Shown one piece after another: positions 13,901 to 25,155 of a stretch of 64,000 nt of DNA (within the stretch, counting starts at the first letter, position 1; the number at the start of each line of letters is the position of its first letter). Below the pieces are notes generated by a model. The model had not been told where the DNA came from, did not search any database, and worked only from the letters and a program-made list of their open reading frames with translations. This stretch comes from Anisus vortex (Eukaryota > Mollusca > Gastropoda > Planorbidae), in NCBI GenBank assembly GCA_949126835.1, contig OX421495.1, positions 25,072,829-25,136,828 on the forward strand, written 5' to 3'. A program made the translations under genes and the position numbers.

Positions 13901-14035
13901 AATAAAAGCAAAATAATTGAAATTGAAAATAAACCAGACAATGATATTAGTAAATCTGAACATAGAAAAATAACATTGAGAAAATGTTGTGAAATTCTAA
14001 GGAATTTTAGCAGAGAACTCAGGTATAATCAATAA
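10949..14035 (+). CDS. Gag-protease-integrase(remnant) polyprotein of the LTR element
   Basis: 1028 codons without a stop. In order: a charged coiled coil (residues ~30-130) with three copies of EIKQKELDN; a capsid-like region from ~145 to 310; an Asn/Phe-rich repeat stretch; a zinc knuckle C355-x2-C358-x4-H363-x4-C368; a retropepsin with D494-T-G and an LIIG motif at 559-562; a second capsid-like segment at ~645-712; an integrase HHCC zinc domain (H801, H808, C838, C841); only the start of the integrase core (about residue 870); then a GPY/F-type C-terminal domain (~880-935). Reverse transcriptase, RNase H and most of the DDE core are absent, yet the frame is open throughout. The tail carries a degenerate ~40-residue duplication with CC-x-ILK/R. 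Such a product could package RNA but not copy it, so an autonomous relative would be needed. The domain order and open frame are seen; the trans-mobilisation is inferred. Confidence 0.85.
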   Translation: MESKVQLLYDEAELLAKKYGITDKKEYQEFVENKVKQLKKELADKERDERAELRAHEIKQKELDNEIKQKELDNEIKQKELEMNKEKELKALELKEKELQLNKEKEIQLKETQLKLTHELELAKLQNTKVEQTNNEKSKHSVRFKMPPFDGKEKIVDFLNLFEATCKGYGIPISEYYIHLIPQLKDKGREALSHIDKEITDYAIIKEQLIKFFIHSEDYYRQKFHNFILTDKIEPRAFVSEVKTFLLTWLDLVKIDTKNPNEIIEIMVVDKVLEQASKPLFTHIMERKVKTVESLIDAISNFKDSHPNVELTKQNQTVNTIQHRRRSYSPPRSRHNQFGNRKKFGNQPKSNNYRCIFCNGTNHSSEYCYRNNNARGRNFNPNFNRSNVDHKGFSNQNFSNFDNRNFPNQNFSNFGNRNMPNQNFSNNNVPNQHVGRQDFPNTQNRPQSNFQNRRNRGKLNNSTSQSNNVIFENRGQLILFPAYVEGKTTYCLRDTGSSIICIDESIIPNQKPTNIIRVDTIKLGNGSTVNCPVTIIDIDCPWLTGKAEAAIMKNCVAPLIIGNSFNVKHDNSFDIFQKWMNEKSNDLNLKPVLLQNEKLVDLPEQEFYPALQTFNFLQTIGKSENNILNETPNIDLSINNEKDNPIPKWNGTEKLEQYVSKFESQCEINNVPKELHAISLCRHLEGHKQIFNIAKNQISDFTKMKSEILSYIDSPHKKETQMKKTENISLINMPFDELTLKQEQKEDPYIIKMVSEIEKGQVKNKNIEIINGILCRKDTKLDVTQIVIPKTLTVKVMQISHNNALSGHLSSKKTVCKLKKNFWWPKMEKDLKTFIKSCDTCLRHNKKDSKHKAPIQMTDTINKPFYKIAVDIRENIHKNMRKLKVGNKVLVYLPIGSGNTMEWKGPFEIILKLSDVFYKVNINNKEKIVHLNNLRTYEENKVFENKSEDDLIIENKSEDDINKSEHAKMTLNKCCSILKSYNRENKSKIIEIENKPDNDISKSEHRKITLRKCCEILRNFSRELRYNQ

Positions 14036-15160
14036 AATTATACATAGGAATAAATAAATTTATGAATGAGATATGATATTTTCAGTAACAGATATAATGA
14101 CATGATAACATTTTTTTTTCTTTTGTAAAGAACAAATATGTAAATATGGATACTGGTATAAAATAATCTAATTGATGAAAATAATAATTATCAGTTGGAA
14201 TAATTTTTTTTATGTAGCCTCTGAACAGTTTGGTAAAACTGTTAAGCACATAAATTTTGTGGCCTCTGAACAGTGAATCTGTTATGCCATATGTTGATAT
14301 TAATATGCCTATGTAAGTCTTTATAAAGCATTAGAGGAATTGAAATAAGAATGATATAATAATGAAATGCCTATGTAAGACTCTAAAGTCAGAGCATTAG
14401 ATGATAATATTGTATTGTATTCAAGTAAGACTAAAGATAGCATTGAAGCCAATAAATAAATGATACATATAAGACTCACAGGAATATGAGCAGTGTAATA
14501 TAAATATATAATTGAAGGAAAGACTTGAATAATTTGTGTGGTATTTTATTGTAAACTAAGATTAAAGATAATCATGTTACATTGTAAGTAATGTTATTGA
14601 GAATATCAATCAATAAGAATCAATAAGAATATCAATCCGAAAAAAAAAAAAAAAAAATATTGTGAAGATATATATTCATAATTACCATTATGAAAATGAC
14701 AATTGCAAAAATATGAAACTGAGGTTAGTATTATATTAATTTTGTTGTATAAAATAATAAATGTTGTATGAAAAAATTTTCATGGAATCTATTTAGATTT
14801 TGTGAGATAAAAATAATAGATAATCTCGACAGCCTTGATGAGTATTTAGCATAATAATTATCGATACACATCACTGATATCCAATAGTTTATCTCAGTAT
14901 TACTGAAGTTGATTAGACAATACCTAAAGATAATTGTCTATGACTAATTGTCATATAAACATTAGACATTATTCTTTGTGTCATATTTGTGCCTATGAAT
15001 TTTTTTGATTGTTTGTACATATATTAAATGAATTTTTTTTTCTCTATGTATTATTAAATGAATGATTATATGCATTAATTAAGATTAAGATAATTTTTTT
15101 TTCATTATTGTAAACATTTTTCGTATCAAAAATAATAATAAATTATTATTTTTTCTCTGT
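14036..15160 (+). other. 3' untranslated part of the LTR element
   Basis: AT-rich sequence between the polyprotein stop and the 3' LTR, with an A-tract near 14641 and two similar short blocks (ATGTAGCCTCTGAACAGT near 14212 and GTGGCCTCTGAACAGT near 14260). No open frame or RNA gene recognised. Confidence 0.6.
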
Positions 15161-15170
15161 GGTTGGGGGG
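15161..15170 (+). promoter_or_regulatory. Candidate polypurine tract
   Basis: GGTTGGGGGG ends two bases before the 3' LTR, the expected place for plus-strand priming. It is G-rich but contains two T, so it is not a perfect purine run. Confidence 0.6.
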
Positions 15171-15172
15171 TA

Positions 15173-15627
15173 TGCTATGAAGCCATAAAATAATATATAG
15201 GTAGTAGCTATATTAATAATTAAAAAGTCGAAATAAAACCCATTTTTGGATATTAAGAAAACCTATATCGGAAGTAGATATAGTCAAGTGACTGTCCATG
15301 CGGTCGGCAGTCTTTTCTCATAACTCACAAGGAACGCAGGCATTATTTTAGACTCAGGAAAAATAAATAAAATTGTGTATTATGTTGATACTATAAAGCT
15401 ATATTTGTTCATTGGATGTGAAGTGTCAACTGTTAATGAATTGTTATTAAATAATATGCTGCAATAAGTCGTTCTTTTATTATTTACAAGTTTGGAAGTT
15501 ATATTGTGGTGATGTCGTCCATTTTGATGTTCAAATCAATCAAATAATTCAGCTACTGCAACTCAAATACTCTGAGAAGACTGGTGGTAATGTTTGATAG
15601 TCCAATAATAATAATAGGACATCAACA
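15173..15627 (+). repeat. 3' LTR
   Basis: 455 bp, same ends as the 5' LTR and apparently one base different over the whole length; followed directly by the GTCTT target duplication. Confidence 0.95.
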
Positions 15628-18600
15628 GTCTTGTTTGTACGGTTTAGTCGGGACTGGATAATTGTATAGTTGTGTATGTCTGGTTTGTACGGTTGAGTCG
15701 GGACTGGATAAGTGTATAGTTGTGTATGTCTCGTTTGTACGGTTGAGTTGGGACTGGATAAGTGTATAGTTGTGTATGTCTTGTTTGTATAGTTCAGCCG
15801 GGACTCGATAAGGATATAGTTGTGTATGTCTGGTTTGTATGGCTGAGTCGGGACTGGATAAGAGTATAGTTGTGTATGTCTAGTTTGTATGGTCGAGTCG
15901 GGACTGGATAAGTGTATAGTTGTGTATGTCTGGTTTGTATGGTTGAGTCGGGACTGGATAAGTGTATAGTTCTGTATGTCTTGTTTGTACGGTTGAGTCG
16001 GGACTAGATAAGTGTATAGTTGTGTATGTCTTGTTTGTACGGTTGAGTCGGGACTGGATAAGTGTATAGTTGTGTATGTCTGGTTTGTATGGTTGAATCG
16101 GGACTGGATAAGTGTATAGTTGTGTATGTCTTGTTTGTACGGTTGAGTCGGGACTGGATAAGTGTATAGTTGTGTATGTCTGGTTTGTATGGTTGAGTCG
16201 GGACTGGATAAGTGTATACTTGTGTATGTCTTGTTTGTACGGTTGATTCGAGACTGGATAAGTGTATAGTTGTGTATGTCTTGTTTGTATGGTTGAGTCG
16301 GGACTGGATAAGTGTATAGTTGTGTATGTCTTGTTTGTATGGTTGAGTCGGGACTGGATAAGTGTATAGATGTGTATGTCTGGTTTGTATGGTTGAGTCG
16401 GGACTGGATAAGTGTATAATTGTGTATGTCTTGTTTGTATGGTTGAGTCGGGACTGGATAAGTGTATAGTTGTGTATGTTTGGTTTGTATGGTTGAGTCG
16501 GGACTGGATTAGTGTATAGTTGTGTATGTCTTGTTTGTATGGTTGAGTCGGGACTGGATAAGTGTATAGTTGTGTATGTCTGGTTTGTATAGTTGAGTCG
16601 GGACTGGATAAGTGTATAGTTGTGTATGTCTTGTTTGTATGGTTGAGTCGAGACTGGATAAGTGTATAGTTGTGTATGTATTGTTTGTATAGTTGAGCCG
16701 GGACTGGATAAGGGTATAGTTGTGTATCTCTGGTTTGTATGGTTGAGTCGGGACTGGATAAGAGTATAGTTGTGTATGTCTGGTTTGTACGGTTGAGTCG
16801 GGACTGGATAAAAGTATAGTTGTATATGTCTAGTTTGTATGGTTGAGTCGGGACTGGATAAGTGTATAGTTGTATATGTCTTGTTTGTATGGTTGAGTCG
16901 GGACTGGATAAGTGCATAGTTGTGTATGTCTTGTTTGTATGGTTGAGTCGGGACTGGATAAGTGTATAGTTGTATATGTCTTGTTTGTACGGTTGAGTCG
17001 GGACTGGATAAGTGTATAGTTGTGTATGTCTTTTTTGTACGGTTGAGTCGGGACTGGATAAGTGTATAGTTGTGTATGTCTTGTTTGTATGGTTGAGTCG
17101 GGACTGAATAAGTGTATAGTTGTGTATGTCTTGTTTGTATGGTTGAGTCGGGACTGGATAAGTGTATAGTTGTGTATGTCTTGTTTGTATGGTTTAGTCG
17201 GGACTGGATAAGTGTAAAGTTGTGTATGTCTTGTTTGTATAGTTGAGCCGGGACTAAATAAGTGTATAGTTGTGTATGTCTCGTTTGTACGGTTGAGTCG
17301 GGACTGGATAAGTGTATAGTTGTTTATGTCTTGTTTGTATAGTTGAGCCGGGACTGGATAAGGGTATAGTTGTGTATGTCTGGTTTGTATGGTTGAGTCG
17401 GGACTGGATAAGAGTATAGTTGTGTATGTCTGGTTCTTACGGTTGAGTCGGGACTGGATAAAAGTATAGTTGTATATGTCTTGTTTTTATGGTTGAGTCG
17501 GGACTGGATAAGTGTATAGTTGTATATGTCTTGTTTGTATGGTTGAGTCGGGACTGGATAAGTGCATAGTTGTGTATGTCTAGTTTGTATGGTTGATTCG
17601 GGACTGGATAAGTGTATAGTTGTGTATGTCTGGTTTGTATGGCTGAGTCGGGACTGGATAAGTGTATAGTTGTGTATGTCTTGTTTGTATGGTTGAATCG
17701 GGACTGGATAAGTGTATAGTTGTGTATGTCTTGTTTGTATGGTTGAGTCGGGACTGGATAAGTGTATAGTTGTGTATGTCTTGTTTGTATGGTTGAGTCG
17801 GGACTGGATAAGTGTATAGTTGCGTATGTCTTGTTTGTACGGTTGAGTCGGGACTGGATAAGTGTATAGTTGTGTATGTCTCGTTTGTACGGTTGAGTCG
17901 GGACTGGATAAGTGTATAGTTGTGTATGTCTTGTTTGTATAGTTTTAGCCGGGACTGGATAAGTGTATAGTTGTGTATGTCTTGTTTGTATGGTTGAGTC
18001 GGGACTGGATAAGTGTATAGTTGTGTATGTCTTGTTTGTATGGTTGAGTCGGGACTGGATAAGTGTATAGTTGTGTATGTCTTGTTTGTACGGTTGAGTC
18101 GGGACTGGATAAGTGTATAGTTGTGTATGTCTTGTTTGTACGGTTGAGTCGGGACTGGATAAGTGTATAGTTGTGTATGTCTTGTTTGTACGGTTGAGTC
18201 GGGACTGGATAAGTGTATAGTTGTGTATGTCTTGTTTGTATGGTTGAGTCGGGACTGGATAAGTGTATAGTTGTGTATGTCTTGTTTGTACGGTTGAGTC
18301 GGGACTGGATAAGTGTATAGTTGTGTATGTCTTGTTTGTACGGTTGAGTCGGGACTGGATAAGTGTATAGTTGTGTATGTCTGGTTTGTACGGTTGAGTC
18401 GGGACTGGATAAGTGTATAGTTGTGTATGTCTCGTTTGTACGGTTGAGTCGGGACTGGATAAGTGTATAGTTGTGTATGTCTTGTTTGTATAGTTGAGCC
18501 GGGACTGGATAAGGGTATAGTTGTGTATGTCTGGTTTGTATGGTTGAGTCGGGACTGGATAAGAGTATAGTTGTGTATGTCTGGTTTGTACGGTTGAGTC

Positions 18601-21600
18601 GGGACTGGATAAGTGTATAGTTGTATATGTCTTGTTTGTATGGTTGAGTCGGGACTGGATAAGTGTATAGTTGTATATGTCTTGTTTGTATGGTTGAGTC
18701 GGGACTGGATAAGTGCATAATTGTGTATGTCTTGTTTGTATGAATGAGTCGGGACTGGATAAGTGTATAGTTGTGTATGTCTTGTTTGTACGGTTGAGTC
18801 GGGACTGGATACGTGTATAGTTGTGTATGTCTTGTTTGTACGGTTGAGTCGGGACTAAATAAGTGTATAGTTGTGTATGTCTTGTTTGTATGGTTGAGTC
18901 GGGACTGAATAAGTGTATAGTTGTGTATGTCTTGTTTGTATGGTTGAGTCGGGACTGGATAAGTGTATAGTTGTGTATGTTTTGTTTGTACGGTTGAGTC
19001 GGGACTGGATAAGTGTATAGTTGTGTATGTCTGGTTTGTATGGTTGAGTCGGGACTGGATAAGTGTATAGTTGTGTATGTCTGGTTTGTACGGTTGAGTC
19101 GGGACTGGATAAGTGTATAGTTGTGTATGTCTTGTTTGTATAGTTGAGCCGGGACTGGATAAGGGTATAGTTGTGTATGTCTGGTTTGTATGGTTGAGTC
19201 GGGACTGGATAAGTGTATAGTTGTGTATGTCTTGTTTGTACGGTTTAGTCGGGACTGGATAAGTGTATAGTTGTGTATGTCTGGTTTGTACGGTTGAGTC
19301 GGGACTGGATAAGTGTATAGTTGTGTATGTCTCGTTTGTACGGTTGAGTTGGGACTGGATAAGTGTATAGTTGTGTATGTCTTGTTTGTATAGTTCAGCC
19401 GGGACTCGATAAGGATATAGTTGTGTATGTCTGGTTTGTATGGCTGAGTCGGGACTGGATAAGAGTATAGTTGTGTATGTCTAGTTTGTATGGTCGAGTC
19501 GGGACTGGATAAGTGTATAGTTGTGTATGTCTGGTTTGTATGGTTGAGTCGGGACTGGATAAGTGTATAGTTCTGTATGTCTTGTTTGTACGGTTGAGTC
19601 GGGACTGGATAAGTGTATAGTTGTGTATGTCTTGTTTGTACGGTTGAGTCGGGACTGGATAAGTGTATAGTTGTGTATGTCTGGTTTGTATGGTTGATTC
19701 GGGACTGGATAAGTGTATAGTTGTGTATGTCTTGTTTGTATGGTTGAGTCGGGAATGGATAAGTGTATAGTTGTGTATGTCTTGTTTGTACGATTGAGTC
19801 GGGACTGGATAAGTGTATAGTTGTGTATGTCTTGTTTGTACGGTTGAGTCGGGACTGGATAAGTGTATAGTTGTGTATGTCTTGTTTGTACGGTTGAGTC
19901 GGGACTGGATAAGTGTATAGTTGTGTATGTCTGGTTTGTATGGTTGAGTCGGGACTGGATAAGTGTATACTTGTGTATGTCTTGTTTGTACGGTTGATTC
20001 GAGACTGGATAAGTGTATAGTTGTGTATGTCTTGTTTGTATGGTTGAGTCGGGACTGGATAAGTGTATAGTTGTGTATGTCTTGTTTGTATGGTTGAGTC
20101 GGGACTGGATAAGTGTATAGATGTGTATGTCTGGTTTGTATGGTTGAGTCGGGACTGGATAAGTGTATAATTGTGTATGTCTTGTTTGTATGGTTGAGTC
20201 GGGACTGGATAAGTGTATAGTTGTGTATGTTTGGTTTGTATGGTTGAGTCGGGACTGAATTAGTGTATAGTTGTGTATGTCTTGTTTGTATGGTTGAGTC
20301 GGGACTGGATAAGTGTATAGTTGTGTATGTCTGGTTTGTATAGTTGAGTCGGGACTGGATAAGTGTATAGTTGTGTATGTCTTGTTTGTATGGTTGAGTC
20401 GAGACTGGATAAGTGTATAGTTGTGTATGTCTTGTTTGTATAGTTGAGCCGGGACTGGATAAGGGTATAGTTGTGTATCTCTGGTTTGTATGGTTGAGTC
20501 GGGACTGGATAAGAGTATAGTTGTGTATGTCTGGTTTGTACGGTTGAGTCGGGACTGGATAAAAGTACAGTGGTATATGTCTAGTTTGTATGGTTGAGTC
20601 GGGACTGGATAAGTGTATAGTTGTATATGTCTTGTTTGTATGGTTGAGTCGGGACTGGATAAGTGCATAGTTGTGTATGTCTTGTTTGTATGGTTGAGTC
20701 GGGACTGGATAAGTGTATAGTTGTATATGTCTTGTTTGTACGGTTGAGTCGGGACTGGATAAGTGTATAGTTGTGTATGTCTTGTTTGTACGGTTGAGTC
20801 GGGACTGGATAAGTGTATAGTTGTGTATGTCTTGTTTGTATGGTTGAGTCGGGACTGAATAAGTGTATAGTTGTGTATGTCTTGTTTGTATGGTTGAGTC
20901 GGGACTGGATAAGTGTATAGTTGTGTATGTCTTGTTTGTATGGTTTAGTCGGGACTGGATAAGTGTATAGTTGTGTATGTCTTGTTTGTATAGTTGAGCC
21001 GGGACTGGATAAGTGTATAGTTGTGTATGTCTCGTTTGTACGGTTGAGTCGGGACTGGATAAGTGTATAGTTGTTTATGTCTTGTTTGTATAGTTGAGCC
21101 GGGACTGGATAAGGGTATAGTTGTGTATGTCTGGTTTGTATGGTTGAGTCGGGACTGGATAAGAGTATAGTTGTGTATGTCTGGTTCTTACGGTTGAGTC
21201 GGGACTGGATAAAAGTATAGTTGTATATGTCTTGTTTTTATGGTTGAGTCGGGACTGGATAAGTGTATAGTTGTATATGTCTTGTTTGTATGGTTGAGTC
21301 GGGACTGGATAAGTGCATAGTTGTGTATGTCTAGTTTGTATGGTTGATTCGGGACTGGATAAGTGTATAGTTGTGTATGTCTGGTTTGTATGGCTGAGTC
21401 GGGACTGGATAAGTGTATAGTTGTGTATGTCTTGTTTGTATGGTTGAATCGGGACTGGATAAGTGTATAGTTGTGTATGTCTTGTTTGTATGGTTGAGTC
21501 GGGACTGGATAAGTGTATAGTTGTGTATGTCTTGTTTGTATGGTTGAGTCGGGACTGGATAAGTGTATAGTTGCGTATGTCTTGTTTGTACGGTTGAGTC

Positions 21601-22240
21601 GGGACTGGATAAGTGTATAGTTGTGTATGTCTCGTTTGTACGGTTGAGTCGGGACTGGATAAGTGTATAGTTGTGTATGTCTTGTTTGTATAGTTTTAGC
21701 CGGGACTGGATAATTGTATAGTTGTGTATGTCTTGTTTGTATCGTTGAGTCGGGACTGGATAAGTGTATAGTTGTGTATGTTCTTTTTGTATGGTTGAGT
21801 CGGGACTGGATAAGTGTATAGTTGTGTATGTCTTGTTTGTACGGTTGAGTCGGGACTGGATAAGTGTATAGTTGTGTATGTCTTGTTTGTACGGTTGAGT
21901 CGGGACTGGATAAGTGTATAGTTGTGTATGTCTTGTTTGTACGGTTGAGTCGGGACTGGATAAGTGTATAGTTGTGTATGTCTTGTTTGTATGGTTGAGT
22001 CGGGACTGGATAAGTGTATAGTTGTGTATGTCTTGTTTGTACGGTTGAGTCGGGACTGGATAAGTGTATAGTTGTGTATGTCTTGTTTGTACGGTTGAGT
22101 CGGGACTGGATAAGTGTATAGTTGTGTATGTCTTGTTTGTACGGTTGAGTCGGAAATGGGTAAGGGTATAGTTGTGTAGGCTTATGTCTTGTTTGTATAG
22201 TTGAGTCGGGACTTGATTAGGGTATAGTTGTCTATGTTTT
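15628..22240. repeat. 50-bp satellite array, right block (satellite 1)
   Basis: About 132 further copies of the 50-bp unit, the continuation of the left block. A second higher-order repeat is visible: the variant around GAGTTG recurs at 15741 and 19342 (72 units plus one base) and the one-base insertion variant AGTTTTAGCC at 17941 and 21692 (75 units plus one base). The difference is a three-unit expansion near 19.7-19.9 kb. The last two or three units decay before the array stops. Confidence 0.97.
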
Positions 22241-22486
22241 GTTTAGTTTATTCTGACATGTACAGTTTGGTCTTGTTTGTTTAGTTGAGCCTCGCTTGTA
22301 AAATGCGTGTGACATTTGTGAGCAATGTAATCTAACTGTGGTTGGTATACGAAAACCGGATTTGAAAATCGGTTAAAAAAAAACGATATTAACTTCCTTA
22401 ACTCTAACCTGCAATAATTTGTTTTGTTTTTTTTTTAAATAAAAAATCACAATGGTCGTGTCTAACCTTTTTTTTTTTTTTGTTGT
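22241..22486 (+). other. Gene A intron end, homologous to gene B intron
   Basis: This stretch (GACATGTACAGTTTGG onward, through AACCTGCAATAATTTG) is closely matched at about 53724-54015 in gene B. It ends in a long T-tract and TTGTAG, the original splice acceptor before exon 3 of gene A. No gene of its own. Confidence 0.8.
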
Positions 22487-22916
22487 AGAGGGGACGTCCA
22501 TTAATTACGTCAACAATTTTTAGACGATTTTTACCTCCCCCCCTCCCCCTTGTCAACAACTGTCAAACTTTCAGAGACCCCCCACCTATATAATTACGTC
22601 AACAATTGGTCACCCCCTCCCCCTCAAAACAAGTAACACAATTTTAGACGCTTGTTTTTATGTTTAAAATATATTTAAAACGGAAAGGTCTATACTATAA
22701 TTAATTGTAATACATTTTAAAACTTGTTTAAAAAACTATCTAATTGACTATAATTCTCATATGTTTACAATTAATTGTTCTTTTCATATACATATTTAAT
22801 CATGTCTAATATTCTACGTTTCACTAAAATAGCAATTGGTACAATGTTAATTATCAAATAGTTTAAGTTTAGGGGGAAATTGCGTGCACCAGTTGTATAT
22901 TAGCCTTCTATTTATC

Positions 22917-23412
22917 TAGGGATGTTAATCGAAAACCGGAATACCGGATTCCGGTTATGAATTCGAAAACCGGTTTTGATCGATTTTCCAAACCGGGTTT
23001 CTGTTTCCTGGTTGGGAGGTAAGCCTTATCATTATTTCAAGTAGCACAGCCTTTTTTTTTGTTTTGATGGAACTATTTAAAATAAATAATGTTGGATTCA
23101 CACAAAACATTTCTTGAAATGCCTTAGTTGCTGGACACTATTTAGTCTTTGATATTGTGTTTCTTTTTTTCCAAATATCAACTATGGCTTGCGATAAAAT
23201 CAACATCAAACCAAATGTTAAGTTACAGTTACAATCCTTTATGTCAGAAAATTTTGAAAAAACGTCTTTAACGATGGCTTGTTGTAAACTAAGTTCCCAA
23301 CAGATAAGCAGGAGCGCATCTGCGTACTAAGCATCCTGAATTAACATAGTCATCCTATTCATATGCTTTTTAATATCACGGTCAACGATAATCGCAAATT
23401 TGATTATCCCTA
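22917..23412. mobile_element. Possible MITE with TAGGGAT ends
   Basis: TAGGGATGTTAATCGAAAAC at the left and GATTATCCCTA at the right give a short imperfect inverted repeat with a CCGG-rich stretch inside. Similar GGGATGTTAAT ends appear near 63043 and inverted near 53897. No convincing target duplication, so the limits are uncertain. Confidence 0.3.
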
Positions 23413-24316
23413 TTGAAAGCTATTATCGGTTATAATCAATTAGCCCAGATTTTTTTTAGTTCTAAAGAATTTTATGGTAAAACCAAGGATAAAGCATACA
23501 AATTCATATTGTTTTCAAAGAAATCAACCTCTTGAATGCCCTGCAAACACTAATTAGAATTTGAACTATTTTTCAAATATACCTACAAAACTACGCACAT
23601 TTGGCTTTTCCGGCTTGTAACTTGTGACATTGCGCGGAAGGGGGGGGGAGAAACCGAAATTCGGTGTTAACATACCTAGGTTTAACCATATGCTCACTAT
23701 TCCATCTTACATTATTGTCCACACGCCACACACACACATTATATACACACGGTAGTTGCCTTCCATGTCCCCCTTCCTTGCACTATTTGCCACCCACTCC
23801 TTGCAATACTAGCGACGCCACTGATACTAATACATTTTTATCTCAATATATTTTTCCAGAAAATTAGAAATGAAAATGTACAAATTACTAAATAATTTTA
23901 ATATTTCACCTAATATAACGTAGTGAGCAAAAATATATTAGTTTATATATCAGAATTAGGGATATTATGTTAAAATGAAATAAGGTAGGCTAAGTATTTC
24001 GTACTTCATGGGGTGGACCAAGAATTATTTTTCTGAAGGAAATATTTTTTAAATAAACACGTTGGATTCACAAAATTCACTTCATTCAATGCTTTACAAA
24101 CATTAGTTATAGTCTCGGCGAGGGCCTATTATTGTTTTTAGTTCTATTGTCAATCCAGCCATCGCTTACATGGCTTATATAACGAACGCCAGACTCTGGC
24201 GCCTAGCCTAATTTAGATGTACTGAGCGGCAAAAAAAGTGAGTTTCTGAACGTTCTCTGCAGACAGTTTGTTGGTGTGTTTGTGTTCCTTTGTTATTCCA
24301 GCCACCATGTCTAGAC

Positions 24317-24782
24317 TAGGGTTGCCAGACGTCCGGCAAAAGGAGGGCATGTCCTCCTATTTAGACTCTTGTCCTTCGTCCGACAGGCAAAGCACAATAC
24401 CTTTAAAATGTCCAGCTTTATGTTTTGTAGGCATAAGGACAAATAAATTTTAAAATTAGTATTAACATGTTAAGAATATAATTAATAAACAGGTGATAAT
24501 TTGTACAAGAAAAGAATATTTTTTTTTACAAGACTCGTGCATGAGCTTTAAAGTTGCCCAACCAAATGCACGCTGCCTTTCAGCCTACATTGAATTTATA
24601 TGTTATTTTTAAAAAAAATTTTCTTGCTCAGTTTACCAATACACATTTAAACTTAGTGGCAGCTCTTGTAATAAAATTATACTGATTGCGGGCTAAATGC
24701 GAAACTATGCAATTGAAACACAATGTCCTCCTTTTTGTCTCTCGGTGTCCTCCTTTTGACACCCATGTAACTGGCAACCCTA
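24317..24782. mobile_element. hAT-like MITE nested in the TIR transposon
   Basis: 466 bp bounded by TAGGGTTGCCAG and CTGGCAACCCTA, a perfect 12-bp inverted repeat, with a second inverted block AAAAGGAGG just inside. The flanking octamers GTCTAGAC and CGCTAGAC agree at 6 of 8 positions, fitting an aged 8-bp target duplication as in hAT elements. No coding capacity. Confidence 0.75.
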
Positions 24783-25155
24783 CGCTAGACAGCAAAGGTG
24801 AGGTTTTCTACAATTGGTCGGTCACTTTGCCTCGCTAACAATTGCATTAGTTTCCACCCATACATAGATCTACAAACTAACAAGATGGATACAAAAAGGA
24901 CATATCAAATGTAGTTTCCATAATTGATGTATTTGTATTATTGTAAAACTATGTTGTTAATTTTATCTATGTAAGTTTAACAAAACGAATGTACAATTTT
25001 TAATAAATTTGTATCATTATTTACTTCATAAAAAGTAACATTGTTGACGTCAACTTTTCTTGACCTCCCCCCCCTCCCCCCTGTCAACAATTGTCAAACT
25101 TTTTCAGACCCCCCCTCGCGCCTATTATGTTGACGAAATTAATGGACGTCTCCAG

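Larger units (their letters stand above)
8297..15627 (+). mobile_element. Gypsy-type LTR retrotransposon lacking reverse transcriptase
   Basis: Complete 7331-bp element: 455-bp LTRs beginning TGCTATGAAG and ending CATCAACA, a 5-bp target duplication, a candidate primer-binding site, a G-rich tract before the 3' LTR and one long internal open frame at 10949-14035. It is inserted in the 50-bp satellite, in the same orientation as gene A. By eye the LTRs differ at one base (G in the 5' copy, T in the 3' copy, near 8333), so insertion is recent. The internal frame has gag, protease and integrase end domains but no reverse transcriptase or RNase H, so it must have been mobilised in trans. About 2.2 kb before and 1.1 kb after the frame are AT-rich and non-coding. 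Confidence 0.93.
22491..25153. mobile_element. Terminal-inverted-repeat DNA transposon at a splice acceptor
   Basis: The left end GGGACGTCCATTAATTACG and the right end, read in reverse complement as GGAGACGTCCATTAATTTCG, form an imperfect ~26-bp inverted repeat. AGAG precedes (22487-22490) and follows (25154-25157) the element; excision of one copy gives an exon aligning base for base in length with gene B. A 3-bp duplication with the element starting one base earlier is equally possible. A pyrimidine-rich subterminal block with TGTCAACAA occurs in the same orientation at both ends. No transposase could be recognised in the 2.66 kb. Superfamily not assigned. A hAT-like MITE is nested inside. 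Confidence 0.8.

Noticed and set aside
2299..20668. Long minus-strand open frames of 224-560 codons in the 50-bp satellite
   Set aside because: They only translate the tandem unit; no start context, no domains, and variation between units is not synonymous in pattern.
1..22240. Centromere
   Set aside because: Higher-order structure is suggestive, but the array ends inside a gene intron and a smaller copy lies in the paralogue.
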